Program-made: the position numbers and the translations under genes
NCBI GenBank assembly: GCA_016795385.1
Contig: JAEUHI010000002.1
Location: forward strand, 1-64,000
Reading direction: 5' to 3'
Length of the DNA stretch: 64,000 nucleotides
From: Verrucomicrobiales bacterium
Lineage (GTDB): Bacteria > Verrucomicrobiota > Verrucomicrobiia > Verrucomicrobiales > DEV007
Shown: positions 1 through 8,713 of the stretch, piece by piece
Layout of the letters: every line of letters starts with the position of its first letter
Numbering within the stretch: the first letter of the stretch is position 1
Notes under the pieces: generated by a model
Seen by the model: only the letters and a program-made list of their open reading frames with translations
The model's database searches: none
What the model was told of the DNA's origin: nothing

Positions 1-156
1 GCGGCACGACGGGGGCGGAAAACTCCACCTCGGCAAACTCGACACTTTCGCACTCGGCACGCTTCACGCGGCTCGCCTTCACTCCTCGGGATGACTTCGT
101 GGGCATCCGACGAATCTACCGGCTCAGGCGCACCGCGACCACGGGGCCAATTTATT
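1..156. other. Left window edge, coding state undecided
   Basis: Several frames are open here and none can be assigned. A plus frame entering from the left stays open to a TGA at 154-156 and would overlap the end of the kinase-like gene. Another plus frame stops at about 92. A minus frame starting with ATG at 106 runs off the window 17 bases after the kinase-like gene stops. The fragment is too short to recognise a family. Confidence 0.3.
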
Positions 157-792
157 GACGGTTACGGAGAAGGCGTCCTCCCAATCGGTCCAGAGCAGTC
201 CCGTGGTGGTCTGCATGAGATTGCCGTAGTGCGCGTCGCCATGCAGGGCCTGTTTGGGAAAGGTGCGCAGGATCCCGGCCGTCTCCTCCAGATGAGAACG
301 CAACATCCGGCGTGTTGGCTCATCGAAGGCGGCGACGACGGAGGGCGTCTCGAGCAGGGCGATGCTCTCGTGGAGGATTTTCAGATCGGGCAATTCCCCG
401 GGGAAGGTCGCAAGGATCTCGTGGCAACGTCGCAGGGTCGTGCCGATTTCGGTGGGGTCGGGCTCGGTCTCGACTTCGGTGACGAAGACCCAGAAACTCA
501 TCGTGTAGCCGAGATGCTCGTGCGGTCCGGGCGGCACCTGGGGATGGAGCGGGATCACCGGAGCCCCATGAAGCGCGAGATGGCGGGCCACCGCGTTTTC
601 GCGGGCGAACCATTCCGTGCCCTGGCGGGGCCCTTCGCGATCGGTGACGATGCGGGCCACGAGATCGGCGGCGAGACGGACGACGAGGGTGTGGCCATCC
701 TGCAGGATCTCGCAGCGGTCGGATTCGAGACCGTGTTGCCGCAGGGTCTCGACGGCGGCGCGGAGGGGAAGTTCGAGGCGGGGAGGAATCAC
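124..792 (-). CDS. Aminoglycoside-phosphotransferase (APH)-like kinase, C-terminus probably truncated
   Basis: APH-fold small-molecule kinase; substrate unknown. The catalytic-loop signature HGDAHYGNL and the metal-binding motif DWEDA are clear. Family members normally continue for many more residues after DWED, but here the frame ends 17 residues later in an unusual low-GC stretch (TVNKLAP...), so the C-terminal helical part is missing; a frameshift or decay is likely. The start is uncertain. An in-frame GTG at 792 is used because the longer version from ATG at 885 would overlap trmO by 67 bases and add an N-terminus that does not look like the family. It lies directly downstream of trmO on the same strand and may be co-transcribed with it. 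Seen: motifs and early stop. Inferred: inactivity. Confidence 0.6.
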   Translation of the reverse strand: MIPPRLELPLRAAVETLRQHGLESDRCEILQDGHTLVVRLAADLVARIVTDREGPRQGTEWFARENAVARHLALHGAPVIPLHPQVPPGPHEHLGYTMSFWVFVTEVETEPDPTEIGTTLRRCHEILATFPGELPDLKILHESIALLETPSVVAAFDEPTRRMLRSHLEETAGILRTFPKQALHGDAHYGNLMQTTTGLLWTDWEDAFSVTVNKLAPWSRCA

Positions 793-818
793 GGAGGGAG
801 AAGGCGTGGGTGGTTTTG

Positions 819-1493
819 TCAGGGCGTCGGCTCGCAGTGTTGCACGCGGGCTTCGTCGTCCCGCACGATCCAACGGACATGCCATCCGGCGATCTCGGTG
901 GCGTAGAGGCGGGCGGGGTCGTCGTGGTAGGCGGGCTGGGGCTGGAGGGAAAGGGAATCCTCAATGAGCCGGCGCGTCTCCTCGGGCAGATCGACCGCCA
1001 CGTCCCAGCGCACGGGGATGCGCAGGGGCGCCTCGTCGGCGAAACCGCTCACGGCGTCGGGCACGCTGTCGGCGTAGCGGAGGTAGGGTTTGATGTCGAA
1101 GACGGGCGTGCCATCGACGAGGTCGACGCCCGAGACGAACAAGCGCGGTGCGGCGGGTCCGTCCCACTCGACCCGGTCGAGTCTCACGACCGAGAGGGTG
1201 AGGCGGTTCGGCCGGAAGGGCGAACGCGTCGCGAAGACCCCGACCCGTTCGTTGCTGCCGAGACGCGGCGGACGGACGGTCAAGGCGGACGGCTCCTCTT
1301 TCACGAGGTGGAATTGGGTGATGAGCCAGAGGTGGCTGAAGGCCTCGATCCCGCGAAGCGCCTCGGCACGGCGAAAGGCCGGCTCGAATTCGACGATGCC
1401 CCACGCGCCGGGGACGAGTCCCGATTGCCGCGGAACGCCGAACTTGTCGGTGTAGCAGGTGCGCAGGGTCGCGATGGACGTGATCTCAGGCAT
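819..1493 (-). CDS. trmO: tRNA (N6-threonylcarbamoyladenosine37-N6)-methyltransferase TrmO
   Basis: TrmO (YaeB/TsaA family) methylates t6A37 of tRNA using S-adenosylmethionine. The 224-residue product shows the family pattern: an N-terminal beta-barrel beginning MPEITSIATLRTCYTDKFGVPRQ-like, the segment RSPFRPNRLTLS with the conserved RP(N) motif, VSGVDLVDGTPVFDIKPYL, and a C-terminal extension. The frame is open upstream through the 14-bp tandem repeats, but that part translates only to repeat sequence, so the start is set at ATG 1493. The stop codon lies inside a CCTGACAAAACC motif (812-823). The next gene on the same strand is the APH-like kinase. Confidence 0.9.
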   Translation of the reverse strand: MPEITSIATLRTCYTDKFGVPRQSGLVPGAWGIVEFEPAFRRAEALRGIEAFSHLWLITQFHLVKEEPSALTVRPPRLGSNERVGVFATRSPFRPNRLTLSVVRLDRVEWDGPAAPRLFVSGVDLVDGTPVFDIKPYLRYADSVPDAVSGFADEAPLRIPVRWDVAVDLPEETRRLIEDSLSLQPQPAYHDDPARLYATEIAGWHVRWIVRDDEARVQHCEPTP

Positions 1494-1575
1494 GCGCCCG
1501 GATCGTCGCCGAGAGGGTCGGAGGATGCCAGCCGGAAGTTTGGAGCGGGGCGCGGTTCGCAGGGACGGTTTGAGC

Positions 1576-1680
1576 GTCCCAAACCACGAGTCCCAAACCA
1601 CGAGTCCCAAACCACGAGTCCCAAACCACGAGTCCCGGACCACGAGTCCCGGACCACGAGTCCCGGACCACGAGTCCCGG
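1576..1680. repeat. Tandem array of a 14-bp unit (7 copies)
   Basis: Four copies of GTCCCAAACCACGA (1576-1631) are followed by three copies of the variant GTCCCGGACCACGA (1632-1673) and a partial copy. The array lies just upstream of trmO. Because 14 is not a multiple of 3, it reads through in all frames as a 14-residue pseudo-peptide, which explains the open frames around it; I do not regard these as coding. Confidence 0.95.
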
Positions 1681-1698
1681 AGGGACGACAGAAGGTAG

Positions 1699-1756
1699 CC
1701 GGGGGTGAAACCCCCGGGATAGAAAACATGGACGGCATGGCGCCCCGGTGGGGCGC
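1699..1756. repeat. Two hairpin palindromes of intergenic type
   Basis: Two strong palindromes stand side by side: CCGGGGGTGAAACCCCCGG (1699-1717) and GCGCCCCGGTGGGGCGC (1740-1756), joined by a purine-rich linker. Neither is followed by a T-tract in either direction, so they look like dispersed palindromic repeats rather than simple terminators. They belong to the same repeat-rich gap (1494-2062), which contains no gene. Confidence 0.8.
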
Positions 1757-1893
1757 GAGAAGGCCACGCCTTGGCCATGCGCGCGGCCGATGGGAAACCG
1801 GACGCTTCTCCCGCCCCTCCGGGGCGGATTGGATGGATCCACGGAATCCGGTGGTTCCGCTCGTGCCTCGCTTCACCACCGGCTACCTTCTCT

Positions 1894-2057
1894 GGCCCCT
1901 CCGGGGCCGCTCTTCACAGTTAATCTCTTCGGCCCCTCCGGGGCCTTTCCTCACCGCCAATCTCTCCGGCCCCTCCGGGGCCTCTCTTCAGAGCCAATCT
2001 CTTCGGCCCCGCCGGAACCCTTTCTAACCGGCTAGTTTCTCCGGCCCCTCCGGGGCC
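1894..2057. repeat. Five tandem copies of a 37-bp unit with a GGCCCCTCCGGGGCC core
   Basis: The palindromic core GGCCCCTCCGGGGCC starts at 1894, 1931, 1968, 2005 (a degenerate copy, GGCCCCGCCGGAACC) and 2043, so the period is 37-38 bp. The linkers share a pattern like tcTcttcaccgccaatctct. The array stops six bases short of the amidohydrolase stop codon and could act on its mRNA 3' end. Confidence 0.9.
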
Positions 2058-2062
2058 TCTCC

Positions 2063-3001
2063 TCACCGCTCCCGCCAACGATAAGCGACCTGCGAATTCT
2101 TCCAGAAATACGCCTCCGCCGCGGCTTCGCCTTTGCCTTCGAAATACGCTTTCACAATCCCGATGACGGTCGCGTAAGGTGCGCCGCGATCAGAGACGGG
2201 CCAGTTGCTGCCGTAGATGAGCCGGTCGGGACCAAAGGCCTCCCAGAGGGTGTCGAGAATGGGCAGGTAATAGCCCGGATCGGCCGGCGCTTTCCCCAGC
2301 TCGCCGCGCACGCCTTCGACGAGGGCCGAGACCTTGCAAAAGACATTCGGCAAGGCGGCCGCGGCGGTGATTCCCGTTTTCCATTCTTCGGGCAAGGGCT
2401 TCGCCGCGTCGCCGGGATTGCCGCAGTGATTGATGATGACGGTGAGATCCGGTTGTGCTTTTGCCAGGGTCGCGGCCGCGCCGGGAGTGGCCGGTCCGCC
2501 GTTGATGTCGAGGACGAGTCCCGCCCCGGCGAGTTGCTTCAGTCCGGCCGCATAGGCTCCGACATTTTCCGGCAGCGCGGCCTTGGCCGAGGCGATGCGG
2601 ATGCCGCGATAGAGCGGGTTCGCGGCGAAGCGTTTCACGTGGGTGGCGAAGTCGGGCGCGGCGGGATCGAGATTGCCGATGATGCCGAGGAGCCTTTTGT
2701 CCTTTGCCGCGAGGTCGAGGAGAAACTGGTTGTCCTCGACCCACGGACTCGCCTCGACCACGACCGTATCGGTCACGCCATGGGGTCCGGCGACGGCCAT
2801 CCAGTCATCGGGGAGGACGCGGCGATACAGGGGCGTACCCTTCGCCGGCCACGGCACGCCTTCGGGCCGGGTGGGGTCATAAAAATGGGTGTGGCAATCG
2901 ATGATGCGGGCGGTTTTCGCGGCGTGGAGCGGGGCGGCACCGGCGAGCGAAGCGACGCCGACGGCAGCGGAGGTTTTCAAAAATTCGCGACGGGAGTTCA
3001 T
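2063..3001 (-). CDS. Exported amidohydrolase, amidohydrolase_2 (lactonase-like) family
   Basis: The 312-residue product begins with a Tat-type signal peptide (MNSRREFLKTSAAVGVASLAG, RR at residues 4-5), then the TIM-barrel metal-dependent hydrolase of the amidohydrolase_2 group. Visible metal-site elements are DCHTHFYDP near residue 35, INHCG near residue 190 and YGSNWPVSD near residue 265. Relatives include L-fuconolactonase and other sugar lactonases and decarboxylases; the substrate cannot be told. Tat export implies folding before transport to the periplasm. It stands alone, divergent from the methyltransferase at 3122, with the 37-bp repeat array immediately after its stop. Confidence 0.85.
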   Translation of the reverse strand: MNSRREFLKTSAAVGVASLAGAAPLHAAKTARIIDCHTHFYDPTRPEGVPWPAKGTPLYRRVLPDDWMAVAGPHGVTDTVVVEASPWVEDNQFLLDLAAKDKRLLGIIGNLDPAAPDFATHVKRFAANPLYRGIRIASAKAALPENVGAYAAGLKQLAGAGLVLDINGGPATPGAAATLAKAQPDLTVIINHCGNPGDAAKPLPEEWKTGITAAAALPNVFCKVSALVEGVRGELGKAPADPGYYLPILDTLWEAFGPDRLIYGSNWPVSDRGAPYATVIGIVKAYFEGKGEAAAEAYFWKNSQVAYRWRER

Positions 3002-3121
3002 GCTTCAGAAGGTCGGCCTTCAGGAAACGGGAGCCGCCGGGGTTTGAAAAGAAAAAAGCCCGCCCCGATCACGGAGCGGTCGTTTGAATCGCGGAATCCG
3101 TGCTACAGTCGGCGCTCCGCG

Positions 3122-4129
3122 ATGAACCCCGCCCTCGAAACCCTCTTGCTTCCCTTCTCCTCCGAAGGCGGGATTCCCGTGCCCGGGCGCTGCCTCTTCC
3201 TCGGAGCCGAGGCCCATCCCCTGCTGAAGGGCTGGCAGAATCTCACCGCCGTACAGCCGCACAAACCACTCGCCGACGCCTGGCGTCGCGCGGGTTTGCC
3301 GGCTCCGGTCGAGAGGGCGGAAGGACGTTGGCCGTTCGTGCTCCTCCTCCCCGGAAAATCGCGCGACGAGATCCTCGCTTCCTTCGCCCTCGCCCGCGAT
3401 CACCTCGAGCCCGGCGGCACCCTCGTCGCGGCCCTGCCGAACACACTGGGGGCAAGCCGCTTCGAAAAGGAATTCGCCCGCGCCACGGGATCGGTCAGCT
3501 CGATCCAGAAAAACAAATCGCGCGTTTTTCACGCGAGCGACGACGGCACCTGGAACGAGGCGCTCTTCGCGGAATGGCGGACCCTCGGAGAGCCACGACC
3601 CGTTCCCGGGACGAGCCACACGACACGGGCCGGGATCTTCAGTCATGGTGAAATCGATGCGGGCTCGCAGTTTCTCGTCGCCCACCTCCCGGCGGACCTG
3701 CGTGGGAAAGTCGCCGATCTCGGCGCGGGCTGGGGTTACCTCTCCGCCGAGGCCCTCCGCCTCGCTCCGGGGATCCAGCGGATCCACCTCTTCGAGAGCG
3801 ACAGCCGTGCCCTCGCCTGCGCCCGCACGAACCTCGCGGAGTGGGGCGATCGTCCTGTCTTCTCCTGGCACGATGTCACCACCGGAATCCCCGGCCACTA
3901 CGACGTCATCCTGACAAACCCACCTTTCCACAGCGGGCGCGACACCGATGTCGATCTCGGACGTGCTTTTGTCACGAGCGCGGCCCGTGCCCTCGGGCGG
4001 ACCGGACGACTCTATCTCGTCGCGAACCGCCAGCTCCCCTACGAGGCGGTCCTCAAGGCCGAGGGACTCGGCTACGAACGCCTCGCCGAGGACAAGACCT
4101 ACAAGGTGATCCTCGCCCGGAAACCCTGA
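3122..4129 (+). CDS. Ribosomal RNA guanine-N2 methyltransferase, RsmC/RlmG type
   Basis: SAM-dependent methyltransferase predicted to make m2G in rRNA. The 335-residue length matches RsmC/RlmG, which consist of two tandem Rossmann domains: the N-terminal one (about 1-165) lacks a catalytic motif, and the C-terminal one carries the SAM-binding DLGAGWGYLS near residue 200 and the catalytic NPPFHSG near residue 265. The frame is open far upstream, but ATG 3122 gives the family N-terminus. Sequence alone does not separate RsmC (16S G1207) from RlmG (23S G1835). Next, 21 bases on, is rsuA, also an rRNA-modifying enzyme, so the two probably form one operon. Confidence 0.85.
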   Translation: MNPALETLLLPFSSEGGIPVPGRCLFLGAEAHPLLKGWQNLTAVQPHKPLADAWRRAGLPAPVERAEGRWPFVLLLPGKSRDEILASFALARDHLEPGGTLVAALPNTLGASRFEKEFARATGSVSSIQKNKSRVFHASDDGTWNEALFAEWRTLGEPRPVPGTSHTTRAGIFSHGEIDAGSQFLVAHLPADLRGKVADLGAGWGYLSAEALRLAPGIQRIHLFESDSRALACARTNLAEWGDRPVFSWHDVTTGIPGHYDVILTNPPFHSGRDTDVDLGRAFVTSAARALGRTGRLYLVANRQLPYEAVLKAEGLGYERLAEDKTYKVILARKP

Positions 4130-4150
4130 CCAAGCACCCTTTCCCTCTTC

Positions 4151-4870
4151 ATGAAACTCGTCCGTCTCCTCGCCAATCTCGGCTATGGCTCGCGCAAGGA
4201 AGTGCAGCGCGCCATCCGCGGAGGCGCCGTCACCGACCTCGATGGACGCGTCCTCGGCGAGAGCGAGGTGCCGCCGCACGATCAGATCCGCTACCACGGC
4301 GAACCGCTCGATCCGCCCGCCCCGCTCGTGATCGCCTTGCACAAACCCGCCGGCTACACCTGCAGCACCGACGATCCCGGCCAGACCATCTACGAGCTGC
4401 TGCCTGAGCGATTCAGCGCGCGCACTCCCACGCTCAATCCGGTGGGACGGCTCGACAAGGACACGACCGGCCTGCTCCTCCTCACCGACGACGGACAGCT
4501 CCTCCATCGCCTCATCCATCCGAAGAAACATTGCCCGAAGGTCTACCACGTCACCCTCGACCGGCCTCTCGAAGGACACGAGGCTCCGCTCTTCGCCTCG
4601 GGCGAGCTCGTCCTGAAAAGCGAAACCCAGCCGCTCCTCCCCGCGCCTCTCGAGGTGCTCGGCGAGAAGGAAGCCCGTATCACCCTCGAGGAGGGGCGTT
4701 ATCACCAGATCCGCCGCATGTTCGCCGCCGCGGGCAACCACGTCGTCGCCCTGAAGCGCCTCGCCATCGGGGCCTACGAACTACCTGATGATCTCGCCGA
4801 AGGCGACTGGCGCGTCCTCACTCCCGACGACCTCGCCCGTGTCCTTGCCAAACCCCTTTCCACCCCATGA
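4151..4870 (+). CDS. rsuA: 16S rRNA pseudouridine synthase RsuA family
   Basis: Isomerises a uridine to pseudouridine in rRNA (U516 of 16S for RsuA). The 239-residue protein has an N-terminal S4 RNA-binding domain (MKLVRLLANLGYGSRKEVQ, about 1-60) and the catalytic domain with GRLDKDTTGLLLLT near residue 100, where the Asp is the nucleophile, and the C-terminal HQIRRMFAAAG. This is the short RsuA/RluE layout. It is the second gene of a probable operon with the upstream methyltransferase, and its stop overlaps the ATG of the following esterase by 4 bases (ATGA), suggesting translational coupling. Confidence 0.9.
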   Translation: MKLVRLLANLGYGSRKEVQRAIRGGAVTDLDGRVLGESEVPPHDQIRYHGEPLDPPAPLVIALHKPAGYTCSTDDPGQTIYELLPERFSARTPTLNPVGRLDKDTTGLLLLTDDGQLLHRLIHPKKHCPKVYHVTLDRPLEGHEAPLFASGELVLKSETQPLLPAPLEVLGEKEARITLEEGRYHQIRRMFAAAGNHVVALKRLAIGAYELPDDLAEGDWRVLTPDDLARVLAKPLSTP

Positions 4871-5718
4871 AAAGACCGCTCATCCCGACCCTGTTCCTTC
4901 TCGCCGCAAGCCTCCTCCCGGCGCGGGCCGACGATGCCCTACCGACCTCCATCCCCCTTTGGGAAAAGGGCGCACCCGGCTCCGAAGCCCGCAAGGACGA
5001 AGCCGAGAAGATCGAGGGCAGCAACATCACGAACGTCCACCATCCCTCGATCACTCCCTACCTCCCCGACCCTGACAAACACACCGGGACGGCGGTGATC
5101 ATCTGTCCCGGCGGCGGGCACGCCAAACTCTGCGTCGGCCACGAAGGGTTCGCACTGGGCGAATGGTTCCGCGAGCGCGGCATCGCCGCCTTCATCCTGA
5201 AGTATCGTCTCTCCAAGGAACCGGGCTCGACCTACACCCTCGAAGGTCATGCCATGGACGACACCCGCCGCGCCATCCGCCTCGTCCGCAGCCGCGCCGC
5301 CGAATGGGGCATCCGTCCTGACCGCATCGGCATCCTCGGCTTTTCCGCCGGAGGCGAGCTCGCCGCCTACTCCGCGATGCAGTCCGATCCCGGCAAAGCC
5401 GACGCCGCCGATGCCATCGAACGTGCCGGGAGCCGTCCCGATTTCCAAGCCCTCATCTATCCCGGCAAGTCGGGCACCTTCACCGTCGAGAAGGGCATGC
5501 CGCCCGTCTTCATCGCCTGCGGCTACGGCGACCGCCCCGACATCGCCGAGGGCATGGCCTCGCTCTACCTGAAATACAAGGCCGCCGACGTGAAAGCCGA
5601 GTTGCACATCTACTCGAATGCCGGACACGGCTTCGGCTATCGTCCCGACGCGAAGGGCGGGGCCGCCGCCTGGCCCGAGCGCTTCCGCGAATGGCTCGTC
5701 GACAGTGGACTGCTTTGA
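4867..5718 (+). CDS. Secreted alpha/beta-hydrolase esterase (acetyl-xylan-esterase-like)
   Basis: A 283-residue protein with a signal peptide (KRPLIPTLFLLAASLLPARA). The alpha/beta-hydrolase fold shows the oxyanion region CPGGGHAKL near residue 80, the nucleophile elbow GFSAGGE near residue 160, and the C-terminal catalytic His in NAGHGFGY near residue 255. The order and length resemble the BD-FAE/acetyl-xylan-esterase relatives common in PVC bacteria and Bacteroidota, so removal of acetyl groups from plant or algal polysaccharide is plausible but unproved. The ATGA overlap with rsuA suggests coupled translation although the functions differ. Confidence 0.8.
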   Translation: MKRPLIPTLFLLAASLLPARADDALPTSIPLWEKGAPGSEARKDEAEKIEGSNITNVHHPSITPYLPDPDKHTGTAVIICPGGGHAKLCVGHEGFALGEWFRERGIAAFILKYRLSKEPGSTYTLEGHAMDDTRRAIRLVRSRAAEWGIRPDRIGILGFSAGGELAAYSAMQSDPGKADAADAIERAGSRPDFQALIYPGKSGTFTVEKGMPPVFIACGYGDRPDIAEGMASLYLKYKAADVKAELHIYSNAGHGFGYRPDAKGGAAAWPERFREWLVDSGLL

Positions 5719-5777
5719 TTCACGGGTGGCGGAGCCAAGGTCTGCCCCACCTTCTGCCACTCTTTTCCCCTCAAGCC

Positions 5778-8300
5778 ATGAAATCCGTCCTCGCCACCCT
5801 GCTACTTTTCGTCGTCGCGGGAAACGCTTCCGCGATCACCGTCGAGATCTCCGCGGATCTCCCGCCCCAAGCCGCGCTCGCCAAGGTCCGCGAGGCCCGG
5901 AAAGCGGGCGACACCGCGGCGGCGACGATCGTCTTTCCCGCCGGCACCACCGAGCTCACGCAACCGCTCGTCCTCGAGGCCGCGGATTCGAATCTCGTTT
6001 TCACCGGCGAAAAGGCGACGCTCACCGGAGCCCCGATCGTGAGCGGATGGCAATCCCACGAGGGCTCCATCGTGAAGGCGGAGATCGGCAAGATGCTCCC
6101 GAAGGGTTTCCTTCCTAAGCAACTCCTCTGCGACGGCGAACGCCAGATCCTCGCGCGCTACCCGAACGTTGACGCCAACGATCCGCTCTACGGTGGCTGG
6201 GCCTTTGTCGCGCCCTTTCCTCCGACCGGAGCGCCCGAGGGACACGATTGGAACACCACCCTCTACCTGAAGCCCGCCGACATCCGGAAATGGGCCCATC
6301 CCGAAGACGTCGAGATCGACATCTTCGCCCAATACGGCTGGTGGAATTTCGTGCTCCCGGTCGCCTCGCTCGACGCGGCGAGCGGCAAACTCACCCTCGC
6401 GAAACCCTGCTCCTACGATCTCCACCCGCACAACCGCTTCCACCTCCAGAATGCGCTCGAGGAACTCGACAGCGCGGGCGAGTGGTTCTACGACCGCCAT
6501 TCCGGCTGGCTCTATTTCTGGCCGCCGAAGCCGGTCGAATCCTGCGAGGTGCGGGTGCCGATGCTGGAGAGCTTTTTCAAGGTGAAGGCGGGCGCGAAAG
6601 GCGTGACGATCCGCGGCCTCACCCTCACGGGTTCTCATGGCTCGGCCATCACCTTCGACGGAGCCGAGGACGGGCTCGTCGAGAAATGCCTCATCACCGA
6701 CTGCGGTGCCTTTCACGGGACAGGGGTCGTCGTGAATGGCGGAAAGAACGTACGCGTCGCCCGGAATGAAATCCGCCGCACCGGCAGCAACGCGGTGGGA
6801 CTATCGGGTGGCGATCGCAAGATACTCACCGGTCCCGGTCATGTCGTCGAGGACAACCACCTCCACGGCTTCGGCGTCTACAACAAAAACGCGTGCGGGG
6901 TGAGCGCCTACGGTGTCGATCTCACGATCCGGCACAATCACATCCACCACGGTCCGCGCATGGGCGTGCAGATGAGCGGCAACCGGATCCACGTGGAATA
7001 CAACCACCTCCACCACCTCTGCCTCGAGACCCAGGACGGCGGCGCGATCTACACAGGCGGGCGCGATTGGATTAGCAGCCGCGGCAGCGCCTGGCGATAC
7101 AACCTCATCCATGACGTCGTCGGCTGCGGACAGGAGGCCGATGGGCCGAAGCACCCCTGGTTCACCTTCGGCCTCTATCCCGACGACAACAGCGGCGGGC
7201 TCGACATCATCGGCAACGTCGTCTACCGCGTCGCCCACACTCCCATCCATCTCCACAACGCACGCGACTGCCGCGTCGAGAACAATGTCTTCGCCCTCGG
7301 CGGGAAGTTCCAGTTCGATCTCCACGGCTGGACGAAAGACCACTCCTACTATCAAAACCACCTCCCGACCATGATCGACGGCTACGAATCCGTCGCCGGC
7401 CAGCCCGCGTGGAAGGAGATGCGGAACATGGACCTCCATCCCCGCGACGCGATCCGCGAAGACGGCACGATGATGAGCGGCAATATCGTCGAGCGGAATA
7501 TCATGTTCGGCGACCAAGCCGGCATCAAATACGGCGACCTGCGCAACGTCTCGCCGAAGTGGAACACGATCGACCGCAACCTCGCCTGGAACAACGGACA
7601 TCCCATCGTCACCGGCATCAACAAGGCCGGCCCCGACCGCGGGGAACCTTTCTTCGTCGAAAACTTCGACTCCTCCGAGCCTGACAAAACCCCCAAAGGC
7701 TGGGGTTTCAACCACAAGCCGAACGCCGAGGTGAAGCTCGTCACCACCGCCGAAGGCGCCCTGCGCTGCGACTGCGCCCTCGGCACCGATCCGAAAAACG
7801 TGAAGAGCGTTTTTCACGGTCCCGATCTCCCCTTCCGTGCCGGGACCTCGCTCCGGGTGCGTCTTCGCATCCGCTCGAGCGAAGCGAACGCGCAGGTCAG
7901 CCTCGCCTTCGCCGCCTACGCCGCCGGGTTCGGCTATTGGCAGACCTCCGCGACGAACCTGAAGGTCACGAACGAGTGGCAGGATGTCGAAGCGGTCGGA
8001 CGACTCCCGCGCGAGAACGAGGCCGCCTGGCAGCCCTGGATGAAGGCCTTCTGGCTGCGGGTCGACTGCCCACAGCAGCAGGGACATGTCCTCATCGACG
8101 AGGTCCGCCTCACCGAGACCGAACCTCTCGACGAATGGACCTCCTGGCAGGCCGAAGGCTGGGACCAAAACAGCCTCGTCGCCGACCCGCTCTTCGTGGA
8201 TTGGAAGAAGGACGACTTCCGCCTCCGCCCCGAGTCACCGGCCTTCGAGCTCGGCTTCGAGCCCATTCCCTTCGAGAAGATCGGGATCCGGCCGGAGTGA
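5778..8300 (+). CDS. Secreted right-handed parallel beta-helix protein
   Basis: An 840-residue exported protein. ATG 5778 is chosen because it opens a clear signal peptide (MKSVLATLLLFVVAGNASA); the frame upstream of it has no such feature. Residues about 20-290 contain a pectate-lyase-like N-terminal part, about 270-570 the repeated beta-helix coils (GVTIRGLTLTGSHGS, NVRVARNEIRRTGSNA, VEDNHLHGFG, VEYNHLHHL), and about 640-790 a carbohydrate-binding-like beta-sandwich (FFVENFDSSEPDKTPKGW...). This layout occurs in polysaccharide lyases and glycoside hydrolases; no catalytic triad can be named. It follows the esterase at 4867 and may serve the same polysaccharide. Confidence 0.8.
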   Translation: MKSVLATLLLFVVAGNASAITVEISADLPPQAALAKVREARKAGDTAAATIVFPAGTTELTQPLVLEAADSNLVFTGEKATLTGAPIVSGWQSHEGSIVKAEIGKMLPKGFLPKQLLCDGERQILARYPNVDANDPLYGGWAFVAPFPPTGAPEGHDWNTTLYLKPADIRKWAHPEDVEIDIFAQYGWWNFVLPVASLDAASGKLTLAKPCSYDLHPHNRFHLQNALEELDSAGEWFYDRHSGWLYFWPPKPVESCEVRVPMLESFFKVKAGAKGVTIRGLTLTGSHGSAITFDGAEDGLVEKCLITDCGAFHGTGVVVNGGKNVRVARNEIRRTGSNAVGLSGGDRKILTGPGHVVEDNHLHGFGVYNKNACGVSAYGVDLTIRHNHIHHGPRMGVQMSGNRIHVEYNHLHHLCLETQDGGAIYTGGRDWISSRGSAWRYNLIHDVVGCGQEADGPKHPWFTFGLYPDDNSGGLDIIGNVVYRVAHTPIHLHNARDCRVENNVFALGGKFQFDLHGWTKDHSYYQNHLPTMIDGYESVAGQPAWKEMRNMDLHPRDAIREDGTMMSGNIVERNIMFGDQAGIKYGDLRNVSPKWNTIDRNLAWNNGHPIVTGINKAGPDRGEPFFVENFDSSEPDKTPKGWGFNHKPNAEVKLVTTAEGALRCDCALGTDPKNVKSVFHGPDLPFRAGTSLRVRLRIRSSEANAQVSLAFAAYAAGFGYWQTSATNLKVTNEWQDVEAVGRLPRENEAAWQPWMKAFWLRVDCPQQQGHVLIDEVRLTETEPLDEWTSWQAEGWDQNSLVADPLFVDWKKDDFRLRPESPAFELGFEPIPFEKIGIRPE

Positions 8301-8326
8301 GCCATCAGAGCAACGCAGAAGCTCCC

Positions 8327-8713
8327 TCACCAGACCGTCTCGATTCCGGGGTATTCCGGGATGATTCGGTCCGAGGTGAGGATGGTGAGATGATGTGCCA
8401 AAGCCGTGGCGACGAGAATCCGGTCGAACGGATCGCGATGGATCAAGGGTAGTGCAGCAGCGGCAATTCCGATCGAAGAAGTCACTGGAAGCTCCTCAAT
8501 TCGATGGTGCCGGAGCATCGACTCGAACCATTCCTGAGGTGAAATCGGAAGCAAGAGTTTGCCCGAGGCATGCTTCTGGCCGATTTCGAAGGCCGTGATC
8601 GCGGACACATAAACTTTGGAACCGGGCTCCTCCAGCCGCTGGCAAGCGCTTTCGGAAAACGCTTCCGACCCGTCTTGCAAGGCGAGCAGGCCACAGGTAT
8701 CGACCAAGATCAT
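8327..8713 (-). CDS. PIN-domain toxin (VapC-like RNase)
   Basis: A 128-residue PIN-domain protein, the toxin of a type II module; PIN toxins cleave RNA with a four-acid metal site. Visible acids are Asp in MILVDTCGLL, Glu in AFEIGQKH, and the pair in HRDPFDRILVATAL, with a final Asp in LTSDRIIPEYPG. The PFDRxL(V)A pattern is typical of the subgroup paired with Phd/YefM antitoxins. ATG 8713 overlaps the antitoxin stop by 4 bases (ATGA), which decides the start over an in-frame one 18 bases upstream. Confidence 0.88.
   Translation of the reverse strand: MILVDTCGLLALQDGSEAFSESACQRLEEPGSKVYVSAITAFEIGQKHASGKLLLPISPQEWFESMLRHHRIEELPVTSSIGIAAAALPLIHRDPFDRILVATALAHHLTILTSDRIIPEYPGIETVW

Noticed and set aside
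1494..1778. N-terminal extension of trmO through the 14-bp repeats (DSWFGTRG-like peptide repeats)
   Set aside because: The repeat unit length is not a multiple of three and reads open in every frame; TrmO proteins start at MPEI.
1894..2057. CRISPR-like array (37-bp period)
   Set aside because: The conserved part is a 15-bp palindrome, the linkers are similar to each other rather than unique spacers, and no cas genes are nearby.
2426..3121. N-terminal extension of the RsmC/RlmG-type methyltransferase
   Set aside because: It overlaps the signal peptide and coding part of the divergent amidohydrolase and adds nothing like the family.
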